Origin: Betaproteobacteria bacterium | Lineage (GTDB): Bacteria > Pseudomonadota > Gammaproteobacteria > Burkholderiales > Casimicrobiaceae | DNA: 38,168 nucleotides | Direction: 5' to 3' | Assembly (NCBI GenBank): GCA_018971195.1 | Contig: JAGXBK010000012.1 | Coordinates: 1-38,168, forward strand | In this document: piece by piece, positions 29,056 to 37,145 of the stretch | How positions within the stretch are numbered: the stretch's first letter is position 1 | How the letters are laid out: each line of letters begins with the position of its first letter | Position numbers and translations under genes: made by a program | The notes under the pieces: model-generated | The model's input: only the letters and a program-made list of their open reading frames with translations | What the model was told of the DNA's origin: nothing | Database searches by the model: none

Positions 29056-30234
29056 ATGAGCCATCGCCCGCACGACCACTCTGCGACCCGCGTCGTCCAC
29101 GCCGGACGCGATCCGCGGCGCTTCCTGGGCGTCGTCAACACACCGGTGTTCCGTGCCTCGACGATCCTGTTCCCGACGCTGGCCGATCTGGAGCGCGCGT
29201 CGCGCGGCGAATACGACGGCCTCACCTACGGCCTGCACGGCCTGCCCACCGTCCGCGACCTGCAGGCCGCACTCGCCGAGATCGAAGGCGGCGACGCAGC
29301 GCTGATGGTGCCTTCCGGCCTCGCCGCGACCACCTTCCCGCTGCTGGCGCTGGCCAATCCCGGCGATCACGTGCTGGTCACCGATTCGGTCTATGGGCCC
29401 ACGCGGCGGTTCTGCGAGAACCATCTGCGCCGCCTCGGGATCGAGGTCGACTACTACGACCCGCTGATCGGCAGCGGCATCGAACGCGTGCTGAAGCCCA
29501 ACACGCGGATCGTCTTCACCGAGTCGCCGGGATCGCTGACTTTCGAAGTGCAGGACCTGCGCGCCATCTCCGATGCGGCGCACGCCCGCGGCGCGGTCGT
29601 CGTCCTCGACAACACGTGGGCGACGCCGCTGGGCTTTCGCTCGTTCGACCATGGCGTCGACGTTTCGGTGCACGCCGCGACCAAGTACATCGGCGGCCAC
29701 TCGGATGTGCTGCTGGGGGCGATTGTCGCCAATGCACGGACGTTCCCCGCGCTGAGCCGCCTGTGGACCGACACGGGAGTGACGCCTTCGCCCGACGACT
29801 GCTTCCTCGCGCTGCGCGGACTGCGGACGCTCGCGGTGAGGCTCGAACGCCACCAGGCGAGCGCGCTGCGCATTGCGCAGTGGCTGAAAGCCCGGCCGGA
29901 GGTCGACGAAGTGCTCTATCCTGCGCTGCCGGGCGCGCGGGGCCACGAGATCTGGAAGCGCGATTTCGCGATGGCGTCCGGGCTGTTCGGGGTGGTGCTG
30001 AAGCCGGTCGCGACGTCGCGACTCGCGGCCATGCTCGATGGCATGCGCCTGTTCGGCATGGGCTGGAGCTGGGGCGGCTTCGAGAGCCTGATGATCCCGA
30101 CCTGGCCCGAGCGCGTGCGCAGCGCCACGCGCTGGCAGAGCGCCGGGCCCTGCGTGCGGCTGCACATCGGCCTCGAGGACGCCGACGACCTGATCGCCGA
30201 TCTCGCCGATGGCTTTGCCCGGATGTCGGCCTGA
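29056..30234 (+). CDS. metC: Cystathionine beta-lyase
   Basis: This PLP-dependent Cys/Met-metabolism enzyme of 392 residues cleaves cystathionine to homocysteine, pyruvate and ammonia in methionine synthesis. The PLP-lysine is Lys210 in VHAATKYIGGHSD. Asp185 in VVLDNTWATP and the Tyr-containing YGLHGLPT (58-65) are the cofactor contacts. The ending GMGWSWGGFESLMIP is typical of the beta-lyase subgroup. GGAG six bases upstream supports ATG 29056. A 97-base gap with a candidate promoter separates it from the transporter gene. Other enzymes of the family (MetB, MetZ) are less likely because of the SWGGFES region. Confidence 0.9.
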   Translation: MSHRPHDHSATRVVHAGRDPRRFLGVVNTPVFRASTILFPTLADLERASRGEYDGLTYGLHGLPTVRDLQAALAEIEGGDAALMVPSGLAATTFPLLALANPGDHVLVTDSVYGPTRRFCENHLRRLGIEVDYYDPLIGSGIERVLKPNTRIVFTESPGSLTFEVQDLRAISDAAHARGAVVVLDNTWATPLGFRSFDHGVDVSVHAATKYIGGHSDVLLGAIVANARTFPALSRLWTDTGVTPSPDDCFLALRGLRTLAVRLERHQASALRIAQWLKARPEVDEVLYPALPGARGHEIWKRDFAMASGLFGVVLKPVATSRLAAMLDGMRLFGMGWSWGGFESLMIPTWPERVRSATRWQSAGPCVRLHIGLEDADDLIADLADGFARMSA

Positions 30235-30289
30235 GGCGCGCGCGGTTCCGATCCGCCGGCCCCGGACCCGCAGGCGCGCGAAGCGGGCG

Positions 30290-31129
30290 CTAACCGGCGC
30301 TCGCGGGCGGCAGCGCCAGCAGTCGGCGGGCCTCGAGCACCGTCGCCGGGCGCCGCCCGTATTCGCCGCAGAGCTCGACGACCTGCTCGACCAGTGCGGC
30401 ATTCGACGGTGCCAGGGTCGCCTTGTCGAGGCGCACATTGTCCTCGAGACCGGTCCTGCAGTGGCCACCGAGCTCCAGCGACCAGCGCGCGAGCGTGACC
30501 TGGTCTTTCCCGATGCCGGCGCCGGTCCAGGTGGCGTCGGGATCGAGGCGCTTCAGCGTCTTGACATAGAACTCCAGCACGTCGCGGTCGACGGGCATCG
30601 CGTTCTTCACGCCCATGACGAACTGCACGTGCAGCGGTCCGGCGATCCGGCCCGCGCGCTGCATCGCGGCAGCCTGGAAGATCATCGACAGGTCGAAGGC
30701 TTCGATCTCGGGCTTGATCCCGAAGCGCTGCATCTCGGAGGCCAGCCAGTCGACCAGGTCGGGGGCGTTGTCGTAGACGCGCGTCGGGAAATTGACCGAG
30801 CCGGTGGCGAGCGACGCCATGTCGGGACGCAGGCCGAGCATCGCTCCGCGCTCGCGCCCCGCGCCCGAGCGGCCGCCGGTGGAGATCTGGGTGATCATGC
30901 CCGGGCAGCGCGCGCGGATGCCTTCGAGCAGCCTGCCGAAGCGCTCGGGATCCGAGGTCGGCGATTCGTCGTCGTTGCGAACGTGAAGGTGCACGAGTGT
31001 CGCGCCGGCCTCGAAAGCCTCCTGCGCAGATTCGATCTGCTCGTCGACCGAAATGGGAACCGCGGGGTTGTCTTTCTTCTTCGGCACCGAGCCGGTGATG
31101 GCGACGGTGATGATGCAGGGCGTGCTCAC
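30290..31129 (-). CDS. Beta-keto acid cleavage enzyme (BKACE, DUF849)
   Basis: This 279-residue zinc TIM-barrel enzyme of the BKACE family condenses a beta-keto acid with acetyl-CoA to give acetoacetate and a new CoA ester. The founding member (Kce) acts on 3-keto-5-aminohexanoate. Zinc ligands are His47 and His49 in LVHLHVR, and the catalytic Arg225, Glu229 and Asp230 lie in ELGGHCRTGLEDN. The N-terminal loop TGSVPKKKDNPAVP lacks the Glu that Kce uses to hold the amino group (as I recall it), so a different keto acid is likely. GTG 31129 follows a strong GGAGGT at 31140-31135 and overlaps the upstream stop (GTGA). It is the last gene of the acyl-CoA operon. Confidence 0.88.
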   Translation of the reverse strand: MSTPCIITVAITGSVPKKKDNPAVPISVDEQIESAQEAFEAGATLVHLHVRNDDESPTSDPERFGRLLEGIRARCPGMITQISTGGRSGAGRERGAMLGLRPDMASLATGSVNFPTRVYDNAPDLVDWLASEMQRFGIKPEIEAFDLSMIFQAAAMQRAGRIAGPLHVQFVMGVKNAMPVDRDVLEFYVKTLKRLDPDATWTGAGIGKDQVTLARWSLELGGHCRTGLEDNVRLDKATLAPSNAALVEQVVELCGEYGRRPATVLEARRLLALPPASAG

Positions 31130-31623
31130 GACTGACCTCCGGAAAAGTTGCGCGAGGCGAATGGCGGGACCGTCCCTTGCGATGACGGCGAACGCCACCT
31201 CTCGTGCAGGGCCTTGGGGTTGGAGATCGCGGTCCAATCGGCGCTGGTCCGCCGCAGGTGGGCGACCAATGCGTCGTGCTGCGGAGGGACGTCGAAGGCT
31301 CCGGCGCGGATCGCTGCGGCGAGCGCCCGGCGCAGTGCCGCAGCGGTTGCGGAAGATCCACTGGATCCAGTCACCAGACTAGCCTGGACTGCGTCTTGCG
31401 GAGCCGCCGACCCCGTGACCGACGCCAGCAGCTCGCGCAGCCGCGAGGTCTCCTCGCGCAAGGCGTCGCCGCCGCTGCGGTGTTCACGATCGGCGATCGC
31501 GATCGCATTGGCGATCATCAATCCCGCATAGCGCCGGTCGCCGGGCAGGGCCGGAAGCAGTTCGCGCAACAGCGCGTCGCGCGCCGCGGCGAGCAGATCC
31601 GACGCGTCGGGAATGTCGCTCAT
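31126..31623 (-). CDS. DUF6285-like small protein, probable kinase partner
   Basis: This 165-residue soluble protein is rich in Ala, Arg and Leu. The helical part LLAAARDALLRELLPALPGD, then YAGLMIANAIAIADREHR, resembles the small DUF6285 proteins encoded next to phosphotransferase-family kinases. Its C-terminal 80 residues are less conserved and include a Ser/Thr-rich linker around 85-92. In the levulinate operon of Pseudomonas putida a small protein (LvaB) is needed by the kinase LvaA; this gene occupies the same position. It overlaps the kinase gene by four bases and the BKACE start by four. Function is inferred from context only. Confidence 0.7.
   Translation of the reverse strand: MSDIPDASDLLAAARDALLRELLPALPGDRRYAGLMIANAIAIADREHRSGGDALREETSRLRELLASVTGSAAPQDAVQASLVTGSSGSSATAAALRRALAAAIRAGAFDVPPQHDALVAHLRRTSADWTAISNPKALHERWRSPSSQGTVPPFASRNFSGGQS
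31135..31140 (-). promoter_or_regulatory. Ribosome binding site deciding the BKACE start
   Basis: GGAGGT on the minus strand lies five bases before GTG 31129. The frame is open further upstream but without family similarity. Confidence 0.7.
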
Positions 31624-32648
31624 CGCGCGGCGCCTTCGCTGAGGTGCAGGATTTCGTACTCGAGGTCGTGGACGATGCGGCCGGTCAACGCGAGCTCGAG
31701 CGAGGTTTCGCCGCCGACGAGATGGCGCCGAGCCTGCTGCAACGCGATCATGGCCCAGCGCAGGTGGGCCATCACCTGCCAGTAATCGAGATCGCCGCGC
31801 GTGATCACGCGCTTCGCGGTCGATTCATAGCCTTGCAGGAAGTCCGCGGCTGACGCGATTCCGCCGGCCTCGCGGTCGTTCGCGCCGAAGCGCCAGCAGC
31901 GCGCGGTGAACCAGCCAAGGTCCTCGCGCGGATCGCCCCAGCCCGCGAACTCCCAGTCGAGCACGCCGCTGAGGTGTCCTGCGTCCACCAGATAGTTTCC
32001 GGTACGGTAGTCGCGGTGGACCAGGGTGACCTCTGCGGATGCGGGGGCATGGAGCTCGCACCAGCGCAACCCCCATTCGAGGCCCGGGTGGGCATCGTCC
32101 ATCGCGTCGAGATACCCGCGGCATTGGGCGATGGTGGCACGCGCCGGATCCGCTGGCGGTGGCGGGAGCGCGTCGAGACCGGGTTGCGGCGGCTTCAGCG
32201 CGTGGATGCGGCCGAGGTTCGCTCCGAGCTCGCGGGCGAGCGCGGGCCCGTCGGGCACCAGCGCAACGTCACGGACCAGCTTGTGGCCAGCCCCCACGCC
32301 GGCGAGGCGGCGCATGACGAAGAACTGGCGGCCGATGATGGCCGGATCGCGACACAGGAACAGCGGTTCCGGCGCCAGCACGCCTGCCCGATGCGCCACG
32401 CGCAGCACGTCGAATTCCTGCGCGCGAGTCAGGCTCGCCGCCACGCCCGAAGGCGCGTCGGTGCGCAGTACCAGCGCCTGAGGGCCGGCGTACGGCCCGC
32501 CGACGACCTCGACGTCGAGCGCGAAGTTTCCCTGGATCGCGCCGCCTGAAAGGCGCTCGTAGCGGCAGATCCGGACCTCGCGGGCCTGCATCTCCCGGAC
32601 GAGCCAGGCGGCGATTCCGCGCGCCTCGGGCGTAGCGGTTCCCGGCAT
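31620..32648 (-). CDS. Aminoglycoside-phosphotransferase-like kinase (ACAD10/11, LvaA type)
   Basis: This 342-residue APH-fold kinase has the nucleotide part with LSGGAIQGNFALDV and the catalytic loop VHRDYRTGN (210-218; His211, Asp213, Asn218), followed by the metal-binding Asp231 in VLDWEFAGWGDP. Such kinases next to acyl-CoA dehydrogenases are not drug-resistance enzymes. In P. putida LvaA and in human ACAD10/11 they phosphorylate the hydroxyl group of 4-hydroxyacyl-CoA. Here the gene starts immediately after the dehydrogenase stop (TAGATG) and overlaps the DUF6285-like gene. 4-Hydroxyacyl-CoA kinase is the best inference; the chain length is unknown. Confidence 0.85.
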   Translation of the reverse strand: MPGTATPEARGIAAWLVREMQAREVRICRYERLSGGAIQGNFALDVEVVGGPYAGPQALVLRTDAPSGVAASLTRAQEFDVLRVAHRAGVLAPEPLFLCRDPAIIGRQFFVMRRLAGVGAGHKLVRDVALVPDGPALARELGANLGRIHALKPPQPGLDALPPPPADPARATIAQCRGYLDAMDDAHPGLEWGLRWCELHAPASAEVTLVHRDYRTGNYLVDAGHLSGVLDWEFAGWGDPREDLGWFTARCWRFGANDREAGGIASAADFLQGYESTAKRVITRGDLDYWQVMAHLRWAMIALQQARRHLVGGETSLELALTGRIVHDLEYEILHLSEGAAR

Positions 32649-33845
<1,197 letters not shown>

Positions 33846-33847
33846 GG

Positions 33848-35401
33848 TCAACGGAGCTGGTCGCGCAGCGCCTTCTTCTGGATCTTGCCGGTCGAGGTCT
33901 TGGGCAGGGGCCCGAAGACCACACGTCGTGGCGCCTTGAAATGCGCGACGCGGCCCCGGACGTGGTCGATCAGCTCGCGCTCCGTCGCGCTGGCACCGGC
34001 CTTGAGGGTCACGAACGCGACGGGCACCTCGCCCCATTTCTTGTCGGGGCCTGCGACCACTGCGACCTCGAGCACGGCCGGATGGCTGTCGATCGCCTGC
34101 TCGACCTCGACCGACGCGATGTTCTCGCCGCCCGAGATGATGATGTCCTTGGCGCGATCGCGCAGCTCGACGTAGCCGTCGGCGTGCATCACGCCGAGAT
34201 CCCCGGTGCGGAACCACCCGTCGGGGCAGGCCCGTTGCGTCGCGGAGTCGTCGCGGTAGTAGCCGAGCATCACGTTGTTGCCGCGGATCGCGATCTCGCC
34301 CATCGTGTTCCCGTCGGCCGGCACGTCGTTGCCCACGGCGTCGACGACGCGCAGCGGGGTCCCGATGACGTTGCATACTCCCTGGCGAGCCTTGAGCCGG
34401 GCCTGTTCGGGCATCGGGAGCGAATCCCATTCCCTGCGCCACTCGCAGATCGCCGACGGTCCGTAAGTCTCGGTCAGGCCGTACAGGTGCGTGATATCCA
34501 TGCCGAGCGCGGACAGACGCTGCAGCAGCGCCGGCGTCGGGGGCGCCCCGCCGGTCGCCACGCGCACGCTGGGTTCGAGCCGGCCCGCGTCGGGATCCCA
34601 GACCGTCATCGTCAGCAGCGTCGGCGCAGCGCAGAAATGGGTGACGCCGGAATGACGCATATGGCGCCAGATCGCCGCGGCGTCGATCCGGGGCAGGCAC
34701 AGGTGGCAGCCCCCCATCGCCGTCACCGCCCAGGGAAAGCACCAGCCGTTGCAGTGGAACATCGGCAGCGTCCACAGGTAGACCGAGTCGCTGTCGAGGC
34801 GCATGTGCATCGCCATCGCCAGCGCCTGCAGATAGGCCCCGCGATGGTGGTACATGACGCCTTTCGGCGCGCCGGTGGTGCCGCTGGTGTAGTCGATGGC
34901 GAGCAGCCCTCGCTCGTCCTCCACCGGGTGCACCAGGGGTGCCGATCGGGCGATCCGTGCCTCGATCTCGTCGCGGGCGCCGCCTGCCCGCCACAGGCGT
35001 GGGTGTGATGCCGCCCGCGCGGCAGCCTGCTCGCCCGCAGCCGCGAGGGCGTCGTCGCAGATCAGCACTGTCGCTCCGGCGTGATCGAGGATCCAGGCGA
35101 TATCGGCCGGCGTCAGTCGCGTGTTCAGCGCAACCAGCACCGCGCCCGCGAACGGGACCGCGTAGTGCGCGGCGAGCAGGACGTGGGAGTTCGGTGCCAG
35201 GACTGCGACGCGATCGCCGGGCGCGACGCCGGCAGCCCGGAGCGCGCCTGCGAGCCGCGCGCATCGATCCAGAAACCCGCTCCACGTGTAGCGCAGCTCG
35301 CCGTCGACGACACCGATGCGATCGGGAAACACCCGGGCCGCGCGCTGGAGGAACGCGGTCGGGGTCAGCGGCTCGTGATCGAAGCGGGGGGGCGTCGGCA
35401 T
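33848..35401 (-). CDS. Acyl-CoA synthetase (AMP-forming)
   Basis: This 517-residue adenylate-forming ligase activates a carboxylic acid to its CoA ester. Motifs are YTSGTTGAPKGVMYHHRG, the core HLYGLTETYGPSAICEW, WFRTGDLGVMHADGYVELRD, the hinge RAKDIIISGGENIAS and the catalytic Lys in LPKTSTGKIQK. It resembles the medium-chain/AlkK-like group; the exact substrate is unknown. It is the first gene of the leftward operon with the dehydrogenase, kinase, DUF6285-like protein and BKACE, and would load the acid that the others process, like LvaE. No ribosome site precedes ATG 35401. The 112-base divergent gap holds a GTATAC palindrome (35481-35486). Confidence 0.9.
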   Translation of the reverse strand: MPTPPRFDHEPLTPTAFLQRAARVFPDRIGVVDGELRYTWSGFLDRCARLAGALRAAGVAPGDRVAVLAPNSHVLLAAHYAVPFAGAVLVALNTRLTPADIAWILDHAGATVLICDDALAAAGEQAAARAASHPRLWRAGGARDEIEARIARSAPLVHPVEDERGLLAIDYTSGTTGAPKGVMYHHRGAYLQALAMAMHMRLDSDSVYLWTLPMFHCNGWCFPWAVTAMGGCHLCLPRIDAAAIWRHMRHSGVTHFCAAPTLLTMTVWDPDAGRLEPSVRVATGGAPPTPALLQRLSALGMDITHLYGLTETYGPSAICEWRREWDSLPMPEQARLKARQGVCNVIGTPLRVVDAVGNDVPADGNTMGEIAIRGNNVMLGYYRDDSATQRACPDGWFRTGDLGVMHADGYVELRDRAKDIIISGGENIASVEVEQAIDSHPAVLEVAVVAGPDKKWGEVPVAFVTLKAGASATERELIDHVRGRVAHFKAPRRVVFGPLPKTSTGKIQKKALRDQLR

Positions 35402-35481
35402 GGTTCGCGAGACGGGGTCGTCGGCCCCACGGCGCCCGGGTGCCGGGATGGGCGCGGGCAGGGGAGGGTCGGCCTGTTGCG

Positions 35482-35487
35482 TATACT
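35482..35487 (+). promoter_or_regulatory. Possible -10 box for the shikimate-dehydrogenase-like gene
   Basis: TATACT (5 of 6) lies 26 bases before ATG 35514 in the divergent gap. No -35 match is seen at the right distance. The overlapping palindrome GTATAC could serve both strands. Confidence 0.4.
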
Positions 35488-35513
35488 CGGCCCATCAGGT
35501 TCGGAGCGTCAAG

Positions 35514-36350
35514 ATGGTGACCGGAACGACGACGCTGATCGCGCACATCGGGTATCCGACCGAGGCGTTCAAGGCGCCGATGATCTACAACCCGTATTTC
35601 GAGCAGGCGGGCATCGACGCCGTCGTCGTGCCGATGGGGGTGAGGGCCGACGACTACGCCGAGTTCCTGCGCGGCCTGTTCAGGATGACCAACATCCGCG
35701 GCGCGCTGGTCACCATGCCGCACAAGGTGACGACTGTCGCGCTGCTCGACGAGGTGACGCCGACGGTGAAGGTTGCGGGATCCTGCAACGCGATCCTCAA
35801 GCGTCCCGACGGCACCCTGCTGGGTGACATGTTCGACGGCGCGGGCTTCGTGCGCGGCGCGCAGCGCAAGGGTTGCAGGCTCGAGGGCGCGAAGGCGCTG
35901 GTGGTCGGCGCCGGCGGCGTCGGGTCCGCGATCGCGGCGTCGCTGGCGGCGGCGGGGGTCGCTTCGATCGGGCTGTTCGATTCGGATCGGGCGGCTGCCG
36001 AGTCACTGGGCAGGCGCCTGCGTGAACACTATCCGGCGCTCGTCGTCGACACGGGATCGAACGACCCGGCCGGCCATGACGTCGTCGTCAACGCGACGCC
36101 GCTGGGGATGAAGGACGGCGATCCGCTGCCGATGGATGTCGGGCGGATCGCGGCCGGAACCTTCGTCGGCGAGGTGGTGATGAAGGAGGAATACACGCCG
36201 CTGCTGCGCGCGGCGATGGACAAGGGTTGCCCGGTGCAGGTCGGCACCGACATGCTGTTCGAGATGATTCCAGCCTACCTCGAGTTCTTCGGCTTTCCGA
36301 CCACGTCGGCCGAGAACCTGCGCGCCGTGTCGCGGATTCGCTACCGGTAG
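35514..36350 (+). CDS. Shikimate dehydrogenase-like oxidoreductase (divergent)
   Basis: This 278-residue protein has the two-domain shikimate/quinate dehydrogenase fold: N-terminal substrate domain (1-115) and NAD(P) domain with GAGGVGSA (132-139). Catalytic Lys71 in VTMPHK and Asp108 in MFDGAG are present. The substrate motif SKSPxxHN of true AroE is replaced by AFKAPMIYN (18-26), so both shikimate-binding serines are missing. AVN and NTDG become SCNA and MFDG. It is therefore probably not the AroE of aromatic synthesis but acts on another hydroxy acid. GGAG seven bases upstream supports ATG 35514. It lies divergent from the acyl-CoA operon and convergent with the ABC genes. Confidence 0.8.
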   Translation: MVTGTTTLIAHIGYPTEAFKAPMIYNPYFEQAGIDAVVVPMGVRADDYAEFLRGLFRMTNIRGALVTMPHKVTTVALLDEVTPTVKVAGSCNAILKRPDGTLLGDMFDGAGFVRGAQRKGCRLEGAKALVVGAGGVGSAIAASLAAAGVASIGLFDSDRAAAESLGRRLREHYPALVVDTGSNDPAGHDVVVNATPLGMKDGDPLPMDVGRIAAGTFVGEVVMKEEYTPLLRAAMDKGCPVQVGTDMLFEMIPAYLEFFGFPTTSAENLRAVSRIRYR

Positions 36351-36372
36351 GTGCCGGAGTGACCGTTGCGGC

Positions 36373-36387
36373 CGGTCGCAGCGACCG
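36373..36387. repeat. Inverted repeat in the convergent gap
   Basis: CGGTCGC and GCGACCG around a single A form a perfect 7-bp dyad in the 39-base gap between two converging genes. With no T-run on either side it is a weak candidate for a bidirectional terminator. Confidence 0.3.
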
Positions 36388-36389
36388 CG

Positions 36390-37145
36390 TCAGGCGGAAG
36401 GGTCCTCGCCCAGGTAGACGGCCCGCACCCGCGGATCGGCGCGGATGGCGGCGGGCGGGCCCTCGGCGATCACGGTTCCGCGGTCCAGCACGATGATGCG
36501 GTCGGCGAACTCGAACACGATGTCCATGTCGTGCTCGGTGAACAGCATGGCCGCCTCGCCCCGGCGAACCAGACCGGTCGCAAGCTGCATCAGCTCGCGG
36601 CGGGATTGCGGCGCCATCCCGGCGGTGGGCTCGTCCATCAGCAGCAGACGTGGATTGCCGGCCAGCGCCAGCGCGAGCTCGACCCGCTTGGCATCGCCGT
36701 ACGCGAGCGCCGCGCAATGCCGCTCCGCGAGCGCCGCGATCCCGACGGTTGCCAGGAGCGCATCGGCTTCGGGCGTGGCGGCCGGGAGCAGACCGGGGCC
36801 GATTCGCGCGTCGTGCCGATCGCGCGCGGCGAGGGCGAGGACCACGCTCTCGCGCACCGTCATCGACGCGAATGTCGCCGCGACCTGGAACGTCCGGCCG
36901 ATGCCGCGGTGCGCGATCGCCTGCGCCGCCAGCCCGGTGATCGAACGGGACTCGAACTGCACGTCGCCCGCGTCGGGGGCGAGCTGGCCGTCGATCAGGT
37001 TGAAGCAGGTGGTCTTGCCGGCGCCGTTGGGACCGATCAGCGCCACCACTTCGCCGCGATCGACGCCGAAGCTCAGGTCGCGCAGCGCGGCGACGCCTCC
37101 GAAGGCCTTGCGCAGCCCCCTGACGCGCAGCACAGGTGCGCTCAC
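36390..37145 (-). CDS. LIV-type ABC transporter ATP-binding protein (LivG-like)
   Basis: This 251-residue ABC ATPase of the branched-chain amino acid/organic acid uptake family has Walker A GPNGAGKTT (38-46), signature LAYGDAKRVELA, Walker B LLLMDEPTAG, and the switch His in TEHDMD. The LivG group is shown by IGRTFQVAATFASMTVRESV. GTG 37145 overlaps the permease stop by four bases (GTGA), so the two are translationally coupled. The longer open frame upstream is shadow. A LivF partner and a binding protein are not in the window. LIV-type systems often import aromatic or aliphatic acids, so a substrate for the neighbouring catabolic genes is possible but unproven. Confidence 0.93.
   Translation of the reverse strand: MSAPVLRVRGLRKAFGGVAALRDLSFGVDRGEVVALIGPNGAGKTTCFNLIDGQLAPDAGDVQFESRSITGLAAQAIAHRGIGRTFQVAATFASMTVRESVVLALAARDRHDARIGPGLLPAATPEADALLATVGIAALAERHCAALAYGDAKRVELALALAGNPRLLLMDEPTAGMAPQSRRELMQLATGLVRRGEAAMLFTEHDMDIVFEFADRIIVLDRGTVIAEGPPAAIRADPRVRAVYLGEDPSA

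Noticed and set aside
31620-32648. Aminoglycoside resistance gene
   Set aside because: The APH fold is shared, but the gene abuts an acyl-CoA dehydrogenase and resembles metabolic hydroxyacyl-CoA kinases.
36390-37145. Degenerate ABC signature (LAYGDAKRVE instead of LSGGQ)
   Set aside because: LivG-type ATPases normally carry L-x-Y-G signatures, so this is ordinary for the family.
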